NCBI RefSeq assembly: GCF_900104535.1
Contig: NZ_LT629710.1
Location: forward strand, 4,189,501-4,253,500
Origin: Nakamurella panacisegetis
Lineage (GTDB): Bacteria; Actinomycetota; Actinomycetes; Mycobacteriales; Nakamurellaceae
Length of the DNA: 64,000 bases
Reading direction: 5' to 3'
Position numbers and translations under genes: made by a program. Numbering within the stretch: position 1 is the first letter of the stretch; every line of letters begins with the position of its first letter. Shown here in pieces: positions 1-9,532 of this stretch. Under the pieces are notes generated by a model that made no database searches, had not been told where the DNA came from, and saw nothing but the letters and a program-made list of their open reading frames with translations.

Positions 1-691
1 CGCGGAGGTTCGCTCCGCGCAGGTCGGCCCCACGCAGGCGCGCACCGACCAGATCCGCTCCGCGTCGGCTCTTCTGCGGCCGGTCGGCGCGGACCAGCGT
101 GCTGACCTCCAGGAGCACCTGGTTGACCCGGTCGCGGTGAGTGGCCACATCAACCTCGAGCAGCTCCGGTGCCGGCAGCCCGGTCAGCGCGGCCGTGGCG
201 GTCTGCAGATCGGCCGCCCGGACCCGCAGTTCTCCGGCCGATTTCTCGATCGCCTCCTGCAGATACCAGAGCAGTTCGTGCAGTTGACGCACGACCGGGA
301 AGACCGCGAACATCTGCGCCGCCGACCCAGGATCATCGCGCCAGCTCCGCCCGGCGTAGGTGACCTGGGCCACTTGTTGTCCGGCCCCGAAGCAGTCGTA
401 GACCGTGCACCCGGCGAACCCGCGCTGCCGCAGTGACGAGTGGATGCGGCAACCGGAGTCGGCGGCCAGATTGCGGCACGGCTCGCCGGCTGCCTTGGTG
501 ACGGCGAAGTCCGCGGAGGCGGTGAACGGTAGTGCGACACAACACAATCCGAAACAACGAGAGCAGTCGGCCAGCAGGTTCGCCCTGGGCAATGCGTCGC
601 TCCCGGTGTCCGCCACGCGTGCCAGTATGACCGCTCTCCCATCGCGACCGGTGACCGTCCCGTCCGGTGATTGGCTCCAGCGGTCGTCCAT
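1..691 (-). CDS. Pentapeptide-repeat protein with N-terminal cysteine cluster (3' end missing)
   Basis: The gene runs off the left edge of the window, so only about 230 N-terminal residues are visible. Its last residues before the edge read RGADLVGARLRGADLRGANL, a clear A(D/N)LxG pentapeptide repeat that should fold as a right-handed beta-helix. The N-terminal half has a cysteine-rich stretch (CSRCFGLCC near residue 43, then further Cys at about 71, 80, 94 and 99) that could bind metal. This layout resembles a family of actinobacterial pentapeptide proteins of unknown function that I recall. I chose the ATG at 691 because the frame is open from there and the Cys motif follows. It is divergent from the HelD-like gene, 66 bp away. 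Some pentapeptide proteins mimic DNA and protect gyrase, but nothing here shows that role. Confidence 0.8.
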   Translation of the reverse strand, partial: MDDRWSQSPDGTVTGRDGRAVILARVADTGSDALPRANLLADCSRCFGLCCVALPFTASADFAVTKAAGEPCRNLAADSGCRIHSSLRQRGFAGCTVYDCFGAGQQVAQVTYAGRSWRDDPGSAAQMFAVFPVVRQLHELLWYLQEAIEKSAGELRVRAADLQTATAALTGLPAPELLEVDVATHRDRVNQVLLEVSTLVRADRPQKSRRGADLVGARLRGADLRGANLR

Positions 692-757
692 CTGGGAAGG
701 TAGTCCGCGGCCTCCTGGGGGCCGGCGTCGTTCGACTGCGGTGGGAGGTGAGATGCG

Positions 758-3085
758 TTGACCGGGACCGAGGGCACCGAACTCCTGGCCGAGCAGGGTT
801 TCATCACCAACCTGTACCGGCGGCTCGATCGCATGCGCGAGGAGACGGTCCGCCTTCGCGACACCTACCTGCGCGACAGTGACGGCACGCCCGGCGGCCG
901 GGTGCAGCGCGACATCGCCTACGCCGGGCACGCCCAGACCCTGGTCGACCTGAACGTGGCCGAGGACAAACTGTGTTTCGGGCGGCTGGACTCGGTCGAC
1001 GGCCAGTCCATGCACATCGGGCGGATGGGCATCTTCTCCGAGGGAGAGGACCGCGAGCAGCTGCTGATGGACTGGCGGGCCCCGTCGGCCCGACCGTTCT
1101 ATGTGGCCACCGCGGCCGCGCCCCTCGGCGTCCGGCGGCGGCGGCACCTGCGCATCCGGCGCCGGATCGTCGAGTCGATCTCCGACGAGTACCTCGACCT
1201 CACCGGCCTGTCCCCCGATGACCCGGCGCTGGCCGCGGTCAGCGCTTCCGGTCTCACCGGTGAGGCGGCGCTGCTGGCCGCGCTGAACGCTCCGCGGACC
1301 GGCCGGATGGGCGACATCGTCGAGACCATCCAGGCCGAGCAGGACCGGATCATCCGGGCCGACCGCGCCGGCATCCTGGTCGTCCAGGGCGGGCCCGGCA
1401 CCGGCAAGACCGCGGTGGCCCTGCATCGCACGGCGTACCTGCTGTACACCCACCGTGGGCAGCTGGCCAACCGTGGAGTGCTGGTGATCGGCCCGAACCG
1501 GACGTTCCTGACCTACATCGGCCAGGTCCTGCCCTCGCTCGGCGAGAACGCGGTGGTGCTCTCGACAGTCGGTGATCTGTTCCCGGGCGTGCGGGCCGAG
1601 CGTGTCGAGTCCTCGCGGGTGGCGGTGCTCAAGGGCCGGCTGAACATGGCCAAGGTGATCGCCAATGCCGTGCTGGACCGGCAGCGGGTGCCGAAGACCA
1701 CCATCACCGTGAAGTACGCCGGAGGCGATCTGCGACTGGACCGGCAGCTGCTCTCCCGTGCCCAGGAACGGGCCTGGCAATCGCGCCGTCCGCACAACCG
1801 GGCCCGCCAGGTCTTCCTCAAGTCGGTGTTCGACCAGTTGGCCCGGCAGGTCGCCCGCCGCCACCGCGAAGGGTTGGCCGCGGCGATCCCGCTGACCTCC
1901 GACGACTTCGAGGACATCCGACGCGACCTGCGGTCGGACGAGGACCTGCAGGCCGCGCTGTCCACCATCTGGCCCGCCCTCACCGCGCAGACCCTGGTCC
2001 GCGACCTGTTCGCCTCCCCGGCCCGGCTGCGGTTGGCCGCTCCGTTCCTGAGTGACGCCGAACGGGACCTGCTGCTGGCCGCTGCTCCCACCCAGACGTT
2101 CTCCCAATCGGACGTGCCGCTGCTCGACGAAGCGGCCGAGTTGCTCGGGCAGGACGACCGGCTGGTGATGGCCGCGGCGACCCGCGACCGCGAACAGCGC
2201 GAGGAGTACGCGCAGAGCGTGCTCGACATGCTCGGCGAGGGCGGCGAGGCCTCCGACGAGGGCACCGGCGCCGACGGGTTCCTCGGCATGGTCAGCGCGG
2301 CCGACCTGGTGGAGTTGCAGGAGGACGCGGTGTCGCTGACGTCAACGGCCGAACGGGCCGGGGCCGACCGCGAATGGACCTACGGGCACGTGGTGGTCGA
2401 CGAGGCGCAGGAACTGTCGCCGATGGCCTGGCGGGTCGTGATGCGCCGCTGCCCGGTCAAGTCGATGACGTTGGTCGGCGACCTGGCCCAGACCGGGGAT
2501 GCGGCGGGCGCGTCGTCCTGGGGATCCGTACTCCGGCCCTACGTGGGGCGCGACTGGCGCTTCGAGGAATTGACCGTCAACTACCGGACGCCGGCGGAGA
2601 TCACTGCCGTGGCCGATCGGATTCTGGCGTCGATCGACCCGAAGCTCACCGCCCCGACCTCGGTCCGATCGACCGGCGTACTGCCCTGGTGGCAGCACAC
2701 CTCGTCCGAGACGCTGGTCGAGCAGACCGCCCTCCGGGCGGCGCAGGACCTGGCGCTGGGCGGCGAGCAGCACCTGGCCGTGCTGGTGCCCGATGCGCTC
2801 TACGAGCAGGTGACGACCCGCGTGGCGGAGTTGGTGCCGGCGGCCGGCCCGGGCCACGACGTCGCCCGACCGGTGGTGGTGATGACGGTCCGGGAGGCCA
2901 AGGGTCTGGAATTCGATTCGGTGATCCTGGTCGAACCCGACCTGATCGTCGAGCAGTCGCCGAAGGGCCGGAACGACCTGTACGTGGCCGTCACCCGGGC
3001 CACGCAGCGACTCGGTGTGCTCTACACCGGCCGCCGGCCGGCCTATGCCGATCCGGCTCCCGAGGCGTCCGCCGGTCTCTGGTAG
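758..3085 (+). CDS. helD: HelD-like RNA polymerase recycling helicase (UvrD superfamily 1)
   Basis: This 775-aa protein is a superfamily 1 ATPase of the HelD type, which pulls stalled RNA polymerase off DNA and in some actinomycetes (HelR) relieves rifamycin inhibition. The N-terminal helical arm (FITNLYRRLDRMREE) matches the coiled arm that enters the polymerase secondary channel. Walker A GGPGTGKT lies at residues 211-218, Walker B/motif II DEAQ at 548-551, motif V AKGLEFDSV near 707 and motif VI YVAVTRA near 740. The start is TTG at 758, preceded by GGGAGG at 743-748; no ATG or GTG lies in this frame at a suitable distance. The UvrD-superfamily assignment is certain, HelD rather than a DNA-repair helicase is likely, and any antibiotic link is inference. 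Confidence 0.85.
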   Translation: MTGTEGTELLAEQGFITNLYRRLDRMREETVRLRDTYLRDSDGTPGGRVQRDIAYAGHAQTLVDLNVAEDKLCFGRLDSVDGQSMHIGRMGIFSEGEDREQLLMDWRAPSARPFYVATAAAPLGVRRRRHLRIRRRIVESISDEYLDLTGLSPDDPALAAVSASGLTGEAALLAALNAPRTGRMGDIVETIQAEQDRIIRADRAGILVVQGGPGTGKTAVALHRTAYLLYTHRGQLANRGVLVIGPNRTFLTYIGQVLPSLGENAVVLSTVGDLFPGVRAERVESSRVAVLKGRLNMAKVIANAVLDRQRVPKTTITVKYAGGDLRLDRQLLSRAQERAWQSRRPHNRARQVFLKSVFDQLARQVARRHREGLAAAIPLTSDDFEDIRRDLRSDEDLQAALSTIWPALTAQTLVRDLFASPARLRLAAPFLSDAERDLLLAAAPTQTFSQSDVPLLDEAAELLGQDDRLVMAAATRDREQREEYAQSVLDMLGEGGEASDEGTGADGFLGMVSAADLVELQEDAVSLTSTAERAGADREWTYGHVVVDEAQELSPMAWRVVMRRCPVKSMTLVGDLAQTGDAAGASSWGSVLRPYVGRDWRFEELTVNYRTPAEITAVADRILASIDPKLTAPTSVRSTGVLPWWQHTSSETLVEQTALRAAQDLALGGEQHLAVLVPDALYEQVTTRVAELVPAAGPGHDVARPVVVMTVREAKGLEFDSVILVEPDLIVEQSPKGRNDLYVAVTRATQRLGVLYTGRRPAYADPAPEASAGLW

Positions 3086-3092
3086 CCGGCGT

Positions 3093-3866
3093 TCACACGG
3101 CCGGCACGGCCGTCTCGGCCGCGGCGGCCCGCTCGACCGTCATCAGGCTCTCGGCGTGGTGCTCGGCGTGGAAGGCGCGGCCGCCGCCGCGGAACCCGAA
3201 CAGGCGCTTGCTCCAGATCAGCCAGACAACGGCCGCGACGTTGACCAGGAACAGGACGATCCGGAGCCAGGTGACCCGTTCGGTGAGTTCGTAGACCTCC
3301 AGCGGCAGGAAGATGCTGGTCGCCACGACCGCGAAATACTCCCCCCACCGTTTCATCAGCCACAGTCCGGTGCCCTCGACGAACTGCAGAACGGCGTAGG
3401 CGATCAACCCGACGGCGATCCAGGTCAGCGTCCTCTCCGACAGGGAGAAGACGTCGTTGATCCCCCGGACGATCTTGGAATCGTCGATGTTCCAACCGAT
3501 CTGGTCGGCCAACGGGCGCAACAGCGGGAGGTCCCGATTGAACGAATCCTGCAGGTTGCCGCGCGACTTGCGGAACACGAAGACCAGCACGGCCAGGCCG
3601 GCCAGCCCCAGGCCGCGTATCACCCGCTCGGCGGCCAGTAGCCGCATGAGGCGGCGGTCGCGCAACAGCCGACCGCGAGGCACCTCGGGGGCGTCGTCGG
3701 CCTTCCCGGATCCCTTCGGAGCCCCGACCACGTAGGTCGCGCAGCGCAGGCATCGCCAGGCTTCCCCGGCCGGGGTCTGCACGCACAGCCGATCCCGCAG
3801 CCCGGGTTCGTCCGGGGCGTAGGTCTCGTGACCGCGCCGGGCGCAGGTGTTCAGGTTCCAATCCAC
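3093..3866 (-). CDS. DUF2127-family membrane protein
   Basis: This 257-aa protein has an N-terminal segment with three cysteines in a zinc-ribbon-like arrangement (CARRGHE, then CLRC near residue 40). About four hydrophobic segments follow between residues 75 and 225. The C-terminal half contains RWGEYFAVVATSIFLPLEVY and VWLIWSKRLF, which I recognise as the core of DUF2127, a family of predicted membrane proteins without known function. It ends 7 bp from the convergent HelD gene. Substrate or partners cannot be read from the sequence. Confidence 0.7.
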   Translation of the reverse strand: MDWNLNTCARRGHETYAPDEPGLRDRLCVQTPAGEAWRCLRCATYVVGAPKGSGKADDAPEVPRGRLLRDRRLMRLLAAERVIRGLGLAGLAVLVFVFRKSRGNLQDSFNRDLPLLRPLADQIGWNIDDSKIVRGINDVFSLSERTLTWIAVGLIAYAVLQFVEGTGLWLMKRWGEYFAVVATSIFLPLEVYELTERVTWLRIVLFLVNVAAVVWLIWSKRLFGFRGGGRAFHAEHHAESLMTVERAAAAETAVPAV

Positions 3867-3940
3867 GCACCGCAGACTAGTGGCCGCCCGGCCCGCGCGA
3901 TGGGGGTTGGCCGGAAATCACCCAGCGCTTCCGGCGTGGG

Positions 3941-4687
3941 TCAGGTCTCGTCCAGGACGACCGCCGGTCCGCTGTCGTGCCACACCCACAGTCCGAGCAC
4001 GACGACCACCGCCATCTCGGTCAGGGACAGCCCCCGCTCCACCAGACCGACCAGCCGCCAGGCCTCGATGGGCGTGAGAGCGGACAGGATCGTCTGCAGG
4101 GTCAGCACGATGAACCAGCCACCGGAGATCATCGACAACCGCAGCGCCCAGCGCGGCCACCGTCCGGCCAGGTTCCGGTGATGCCAGCACACCAGGCTGG
4201 TCCCGATGGGCAAGGAGAAGAACGCGATCAGGGTCCACGTCCAGTGCACCCGGCCGGCCACCGACGGGTCGTTGTCGAATCCCTGTTTGGGGAACACGAC
4301 CAGCCCGATCAGGCCGATCGACCACATCAGGGTCATCAGCGAACCCCAGGATCGCCACGGCACGATCTCGCGGAGCACGAGGGCGGCCAGCACCAGCATC
4401 GAGGCCACGGCGAGGACGACCACTCCCCAACTGAAGATCCAGCCGTTGGGGTACAGCGCGTATTCGCTGATCGTCCTGGACAGCGGGTTCATTGCCCGGC
4501 TGGGCGCGGCGACGTGCAGATAGCCGATGGACAGGACGGCCAGGACGACGCCGACGATGCCGGTGAACGCAAGGCGCCTGGCCCAGATGATCGCGGTCAG
4601 CGGGGCGTGGGCCTCGTCGTCGAGCAGGTCGACGGCGAACGACTCGGCGCGGTCTTCGGCGGCGTCGCCGATCGATTCACCCGTCAT
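3941..4687 (-). CDS. DUF998-type multipass membrane protein
   Basis: The 248-aa product has a short acidic N-terminus followed by about six hydrophobic helices. The motif PLSRTISEYALYPNGW after the first helix and the pattern of a conserved His near HWTWTLIAF fit the DUF998 family, whose function is unknown. I place the start at the ATG at 4687 because AGGAGG sits 9 nt upstream; an ATG 42 bp further upstream (4729) has no comparable ribosome-binding site. It is transcribed in the same direction as the DUF2127 gene, about 75 bp upstream of it. Confidence 0.65.
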   Translation of the reverse strand: MTGESIGDAAEDRAESFAVDLLDDEAHAPLTAIIWARRLAFTGIVGVVLAVLSIGYLHVAAPSRAMNPLSRTISEYALYPNGWIFSWGVVVLAVASMLVLAALVLREIVPWRSWGSLMTLMWSIGLIGLVVFPKQGFDNDPSVAGRVHWTWTLIAFFSLPIGTSLVCWHHRNLAGRWPRWALRLSMISGGWFIVLTLQTILSALTPIEAWRLVGLVERGLSLTEMAVVVVLGLWVWHDSGPAVVLDET

Positions 4688-4831
4688 CGGCTTCGACCTC
4701 CTGACATCGCCGGGGAACATCCGTCCCACCGTATCCGGTGCACCGGGTCGAGGCCGGACAGACGACGGGCCGGCCCGAACGTTCCCGGCATGCGCGGCCG
4801 GCAGCCGGCGCGACTACCGGGCCCGGCGCGA

Positions 4832-6433
4832 CTACCGGGCGTCGGCGTCCGCGCCGCGGGCGACGACGCCGGGTTCCTTCTGCCAGTTCTCCGGATATCC
4901 GTCGGAGACGTTCACCCCGTCGTTGGGGATGCCCGGGGCGTAGGCCCCTTCGTGGACCGCCGTCTCCAGCGCCTCCGGCTCACCGCGATGTCCGAAGTGG
5001 TTGAACAGCAGGTTCAGCACGAACACGACGATCACGGTCGAGGTGATGGCCGATCCGAAGATCGTCTGGAACCACTCCGGAAACTTCGAGTAGAACGACG
5101 TGAACAGGGCCGGTGCCATGCCGACGGACAGCGACACGGCGACGATCAGCAGGTTGTGGTTGTCCCGGAACGAGACCTTGGACAGGGTCTGGATACCGAC
5201 CACGGTGACCATGGCGAACATGACCGTGGCGGCGCCGCCGATGACCTGGTCCGGCAACGCGGCGATGATGGCGCCCATCTTCGGTATCACCCCGAGGATC
5301 ACCAGGAAGACGCCGCACAGGGCCACCACCCACCGGCTGCGGACCTTCGTGATGCCCAGCAGCCCGACGTTCTCGGCGTAGGCGGTGTCCGGGAACGAAT
5401 TCATGAAGCCGGCCAGCACGAAGGAGAAGCCATCGACGGCCAGCCCGGCGGCCAGGCGCTTGGGCGGCAGGTCCGAATCGGTCATCTCGGCCACGGCGAC
5501 GGTGTCGGCCGTGGATTCGGTGTAGGTGACCAGCACCACGATGCACATCGACACGATGGCCGAGAAATGGAATTGCGGCGCACCGAAGTGGAACGGGGCC
5601 GCGATCCCGAACCAACTGGCCGAACCGACCTCGTGGAAGTCGAGCAGACCCATCGGCCACGCCACGACGACCCCGACGACGACCGCGACCAGGACGGCGA
5701 GTTGGCCGGCGAAACCCGGCGCGAACCGGCTGATCAGGATGATCACGAGGATGACCAGCATGGCCAGACCGATGAACGACGGCTTGGCGTAGTCCGGGTT
5801 GGCCGTAACGATGTCCCAGGTCCCCGTGGCGCTGCCGGCCTTCACACTGCCGCCGGCCAGCTCCGCCGCACTCGGGTAGTGGTCGAGCACCTGCGTGACC
5901 GTGGCGTCACCGGTGATGAGGGTGATGTCGACGCCGATCAGGGACAGACCGATGATGGCGATGACGGTGCCGGAGACCAGCGGGGGGAAGAACCGGATCA
6001 TCATCGAGAACGGCCGCGCGATGAGCAGGCCGAACACCCCGGCCACCAGCAGCGAACCGTAGACGGTGGCCAGACCGCCGGCGTAGGCGCCGCCGTTGGC
6101 GAAGGCGATGGTGAGCATCGGCGACAACACCGTGAAGGTGGCGCCCGCGATGATCGGGAGGCGACTGCCGGCCCACTTGAGCTTGTAGAGGCCGGCGGCC
6201 TGCAGGATCGTGCAGATCCCGGAGACCAGCAGGTCCATGTTGACCAGGATCGCGATGTCCTTCTGGCTGAGGCCGAGTGCGTTGCCCACGATGAACGGCA
6301 CGGCGACCGCGCCGGCGTACATGATGAACAGATGCTGCAGGGCCAGCACGATCAACTTCGGGGCGGCCGGCACCTGGTCCACCGGATGGGCCGCCTGTGC
6401 GGCGAGGCCAGGACGTTCGTCGAGCTGGGTCAT
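4832..6433 (-). CDS. NCS2-family nucleobase (uracil/xanthine) permease
   Basis: This 533-aa inner-membrane protein belongs to the nucleobase-cation symporter 2 (NAT) family, which imports uracil, xanthine or uric acid with protons or sodium. It has about 12-14 hydrophobic segments, the opening LALQHLFIMYAGAVAVP typical of the family, and the NAT signature ENVGLLGITK at residues 354-363 near the substrate site. The ATG at 6433 has GAGGAG 7 nt upstream, so the longer open frame reaching 6535 is not needed. It is divergent from thyA, and a pyrimidine-salvage link would fit, but xanthine/urate substrates are equally possible. Confidence 0.88.
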   Translation of the reverse strand: MTQLDERPGLAAQAAHPVDQVPAAPKLIVLALQHLFIMYAGAVAVPFIVGNALGLSQKDIAILVNMDLLVSGICTILQAAGLYKLKWAGSRLPIIAGATFTVLSPMLTIAFANGGAYAGGLATVYGSLLVAGVFGLLIARPFSMMIRFFPPLVSGTVIAIIGLSLIGVDITLITGDATVTQVLDHYPSAAELAGGSVKAGSATGTWDIVTANPDYAKPSFIGLAMLVILVIILISRFAPGFAGQLAVLVAVVVGVVVAWPMGLLDFHEVGSASWFGIAAPFHFGAPQFHFSAIVSMCIVVLVTYTESTADTVAVAEMTDSDLPPKRLAAGLAVDGFSFVLAGFMNSFPDTAYAENVGLLGITKVRSRWVVALCGVFLVILGVIPKMGAIIAALPDQVIGGAATVMFAMVTVVGIQTLSKVSFRDNHNLLIVAVSLSVGMAPALFTSFYSKFPEWFQTIFGSAITSTVIVVFVLNLLFNHFGHRGEPEALETAVHEGAYAPGIPNDGVNVSDGYPENWQKEPGVVARGADADAR

Positions 6434-6682
6434 GGTGCGGCTCCTCGGAGGGTCAGGTCTGGGGAGTACGGGTGGGTGCCGGCTCCCGCGGTGAGCCCGG
6501 TCGTGCACCCGCGTCTTGGTGACCGGCCTGGACATGCGGACATGTGAAACCTAGGTGAGTCACGTTTCGCCGTGATTGCCGTTGCGGGCGCTCGTGTTGC
6601 CGATCGATGCCGGCTCCGGACCCGGCGACCCGCCCCGGCGGGGACACCACGACTGTCGTCCACCCCACGTAGGCTTCCGCTC

Positions 6683-7477
6683 ATGCAGCAGTACTTGGAC
6701 CTGATGGACCGCATCCTCACCACCGGCGTCGACAAGCAGGACCGCACGGGTACCGGTACCCGCAGCGTGTTCGGGCACCAGATGCGGTTCGACCTGTCGA
6801 AGGGTTTCCCGCTCGTCACCACCAAGAAGGTGCACTTCAAATCGGTGGCGATCGAGTTGCTCTGGTTCCTGAAGGGATCGACCAACGTCCGGTGGCTGCA
6901 GGAACGCGGCGTGACCATCTGGGACGAATGGGCCGACGCCGACGGGGAGCTGGGTCCGGTCTACGGCAGCCAGTGGCGATCGTGGCCGGCGCCGGACGGA
7001 CGCCACATCGACCAGATCGCCAACGTTCTGCACTCACTGCGGACCAACCCGGACTCCCGCCGCCACATCGTGTCGGCGTGGAACGTGGCCGAGGTCGACG
7101 AGATGGCCCTCCCGCCCTGTCACACCATGTTCCAGTTCTACGTCGCGCAGGGCCGGCTCTCGTGCCAGCTCTACCAGCGATCGGCGGACGTCTTCCTCGG
7201 TGTGCCGTTCAACATCGCCTCCTACGCCCTGCTGACCGAGATGGTGGCCAAGGCCGTCGGGTTGGTGCCGGGCGACTTCGTGCACACCTTCGGTGACGCC
7301 CACCTGTACAGCAACCATTTCGAGCAGGCGCGTCTGCAGCTGACCCGCACGCCGCGTCCACTGCCGACCCTGACCCTGGCCGACGGGGTGGCCGACCTGG
7401 ACGCCTACGACTACGCCGACATCGCCCTGCACAACTACGACCCGTACCCCGGGATCAAGGCCCCGATCGCCGTATGA
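6683..7477 (+). CDS. thyA: Thymidylate synthase
   Basis: ThyA converts dUMP to dTMP using methylenetetrahydrofolate and leaves dihydrofolate, which the next gene reduces. The product is 264 residues, the same length as the E. coli enzyme, with catalytic Cys146 in [11 protein letters not shown], the dUMP-binding [17 protein letters not shown] segment and the C-terminal IKAPIAV. The ATG at 6683 gives the standard N-terminus QQYLDLM; the open frame extends upstream but carries no family similarity. The stop overlaps the next start by 4 bp (ATGA), so the two folate-cycle enzymes are almost certainly translated together. Confidence 0.97.
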   Translation: MQQYLDLMDRILTTGVDKQDRTGTGTRSVFGHQMRFDLSKGFPLVTTKKVHFKSVAIELLWFLKGSTNVRWLQERGVTIWDEWADADGELGPVYGSQWRSWPAPDGRHIDQIANVLHSLRTNPDSRRHIVSAWNVAEVDEMALPPCHTMFQFYVAQGRLSCQLYQRSADVFLGVPFNIASYALLTEMVAKAVGLVPGDFVHTFGDAHLYSNHFEQARLQLTRTPRPLPTLTLADGVADLDAYDYADIALHNYDPYPGIKAPIAV

Positions 7478-8328
7478 GCATCACCTTGATCGCGTCCGTC
7501 GCGGAGAACGGGGTCATCGGGGACGGTGGCGATCTGGCCTGGCGCAACTCCGAGGATCTCCGGCGCTTCAAGAACCTGACGACGGGTCACCCGATCATCA
7601 TGGGACGTAAGACGTTCGACTCCATCGGGCGGCCACTGCCGGGTCGCCGGACGATCGTCGTCACCCGCTCGACGGGCTTCTCGCGCGACGGCGTCGAGGC
7701 GGTCCACTCCCTCCCCGACGCCCTCGCGCTGGTGCCCGACCAGGACGTGTTCGTCATCGGCGGCGGTGAGATCTACGCCCAGAGCATCGGGCTGGCCGAC
7801 CGGCTCGAGATCACCCACATCGAGCTGGAACTGGCCGGTGACACGCGCTTCCCGGCCATCGCACCGGCGGACTGGGAACGCATCCGGGTCGAACATCGCG
7901 ACGGCTTCTCGTTCGTCACCTACCGGCGCCGTCCCGAGCCGGTCACCGACCTGACGGAACTGCTGGGCGCCCTCGAACCGGAGTTGCACCCGGGCGAGTA
8001 CCTCTATTGTTCGGTCGAGGACGTGCCGCTGGGGATTGACCCGGTGGTGATGGTGGCCGAGAGCGAGGGCACCACCCTGGTCCTACCGCGGGAGCAGGCC
8101 GACCAATTCGGTATCGCCGGTGTGTTCCCGTGCGCATGGATCACGCTGAAGGTGCCGTCGGCGCTGGAGGCGGTCGGTCTGACCGCCGCCATCTCCACGG
8201 CGCTGACCCGGGACGGTATCTCCTGCAACGTGATCGCCGGATACCACCACGACCACCTGTTCGTCCCGGCCGACCGGGCCCACGACACCCTGAATGCCTT
8301 GGCCGCCCTGGCTCACACCAGGGCCTGA
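7474..8328 (+). CDS. folA: Dihydrofolate reductase fused to a C-terminal ACT-domain protein
   Basis: Residues 1-153 are a complete [22 protein letters not shown] at the N-terminus, [16 protein letters not shown] around the NADPH site, [11 protein letters not shown], and a C-terminal beta-strand region. It reduces dihydrofolate to tetrahydrofolate. Residues 157-284 are a second domain with the pattern [23 protein letters not shown] and [12 protein letters not shown], which I recognise as a small stand-alone ACT-domain protein family (COG3602-like). The frame is open throughout, and no ATG, GTG or TTG with a ribosome site separates the parts, so this looks like a true fusion. Typical bacterial DHFRs are about 160 residues. 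It overlaps thyA by 4 bp. An allosteric role for the ACT part is inference. Confidence 0.9.
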   Translation: MSITLIASVAENGVIGDGGDLAWRNSEDLRRFKNLTTGHPIIMGRKTFDSIGRPLPGRRTIVVTRSTGFSRDGVEAVHSLPDALALVPDQDVFVIGGGEIYAQSIGLADRLEITHIELELAGDTRFPAIAPADWERIRVEHRDGFSFVTYRRRPEPVTDLTELLGALEPELHPGEYLYCSVEDVPLGIDPVVMVAESEGTTLVLPREQADQFGIAGVFPCAWITLKVPSALEAVGLTAAISTALTRDGISCNVIAGYHHDHLFVPADRAHDTLNALAALAHTRA

Positions 8329-8329
8329 C

Positions 8330-9532
8330 TCAGCCCCGGGCCATCCGGCGGACGGCGAGTTCGGCCAGCAGCGCGGCCCCATCGCCGAGCACGCTGTCAT
8401 CGAAGGCCGCCAACGGAGAGTGGTTGGTCGGGGCGCGCTCGAAGTCGTCACCGACCCCCGCCCCGAGGAACACGTATGCCCCCGGTACTGCGTCCAGCAC
8501 CCGGGAGAAGTCCTCCGAACCGGAGAGCGGATTCGGCAGGTCCATAAAACGGCGGTCGCCGAACAGGTCCCTGATGGTGGCCGCGGCGAAGTCGAACTCC
8601 GCGTCGTCGTTGACCGTCACCGGGTACTCGGCAATGAACGTGACCTCGGCCCGCAGGCCGTGCGCCGCCGCGATGCCCTCGCACAGTGCCACCGACTTCC
8701 GGGCGACGTCCGCGGCCGCTCCCGGGCTGAAGCTGCGGACCGTCGCGTCGAAGACCGCGTCGTCCGGGATGACGTTGCGCTTGGTGCCCGAGTGGAACGA
8801 ACCCACCGTGATCACCACCGGGTCGAACACGTCGAACTGGCGGGTGACCAGGGTCTGCAGCGCGGTGACGATCTCGCACGCGACCGGGATCGGGTCGCGG
8901 CCACGGTGCGGCATCGAGCCGTGGGTGCCGGCGCCGATCACCCTGACCTCCAGCCCGGCCGACGCGGCCATCAGGGTCCCGGCCCGGGCCGCGAACACCG
9001 CATGCGGGAAGCCCGCGGAGAACACGTGCAGCCCGTAGGCCGCGTCGATCGGTCGTCCGGCCGCGCCCAGGAGGCCCTCGTCGAGCATCCGTCCGGCACC
9101 GTCGTGCCCTTCCTCGCCCGGCTGGAACATGAACAGCACGTCCCCGGCCAGTTCGGCGCGGTGCGCCGCGAGCAGGCGCACCGCGCCGACGAGGCCGGCC
9201 ATGTGCAGGTCGTGGCCGCATGCGTGCATCGCGTCCCGGAAGGGTGAATCAGCGGCCGGGGCGAACGCCTCACCGGACCGCTCGACCACCGGCAGCGCGT
9301 CCATGTCCCCGCGCAGCAGCACCAACGGGCCGGGCCGTCCTCCGCGCAGCACGGCGACGATCGAGGTCAGGTCGGTCCCCGTGGTGATTTCCAGGCCGAG
9401 GCCGTCCAGCTCGTCGAGCAGGACCCGCTGCGTCGTCGGCAGCTGCAGCCCGACCTCCGGAACGGCGTGCAGGCGGCGGCGCAGGTCGGTCAGGGCCGGG
9501 CCGAGAACCGCGGCCTCTTGGGTGAAGTTCAT
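8330..9532 (-). CDS. M20-family amidohydrolase (N-acyl amino acid / hippurate hydrolase type)
   Basis: This 400-aa zinc-dependent hydrolase belongs to peptidase family M20D, which removes acyl groups from N-acylated amino acids or related amides. Visible motifs are RGDMDALP near residue 74, HACGHDLHMA (metal ligands), PGEEGHDGAG (catalytic Glu), HGSMPHRGRDPI in the lid/dimerisation domain, and GSEDF near the C-terminus. There is no signal peptide, so it acts in the cytoplasm. Its start overlaps the end of the upstream RibD-C gene by 4 bp, so they form a two-gene unit. It meets dihydrofolate reductase tail to tail, 1 bp apart. The substrate is not clear from sequence. Confidence 0.85.
   Translation of the reverse strand: MNFTQEAAVLGPALTDLRRRLHAVPEVGLQLPTTQRVLLDELDGLGLEITTGTDLTSIVAVLRGGRPGPLVLLRGDMDALPVVERSGEAFAPAADSPFRDAMHACGHDLHMAGLVGAVRLLAAHRAELAGDVLFMFQPGEEGHDGAGRMLDEGLLGAAGRPIDAAYGLHVFSAGFPHAVFAARAGTLMAASAGLEVRVIGAGTHGSMPHRGRDPIPVACEIVTALQTLVTRQFDVFDPVVITVGSFHSGTKRNVIPDDAVFDATVRSFSPGAAADVARKSVALCEGIAAAHGLRAEVTFIAEYPVTVNDDAEFDFAAATIRDLFGDRRFMDLPNPLSGSEDFSRVLDAVPGAYVFLGAGVGDDFERAPTNHSPLAAFDDSVLGDGAALLAELAVRRMARG

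Noticed and set aside
3977-6547. An 856-residue open frame on the plus strand, and similar long frames elsewhere
   Set aside because: It runs antisense to the DUF998 and NCS2 genes and has the His/Asp/Gln/Arg-rich composition typical of high-GC shadow frames; no known domain.
7474-8328. Two separate genes for DHFR and the ACT part
   Set aside because: No stop codon and no start with a ribosome site lies at the joint near 7940; one frame continues.
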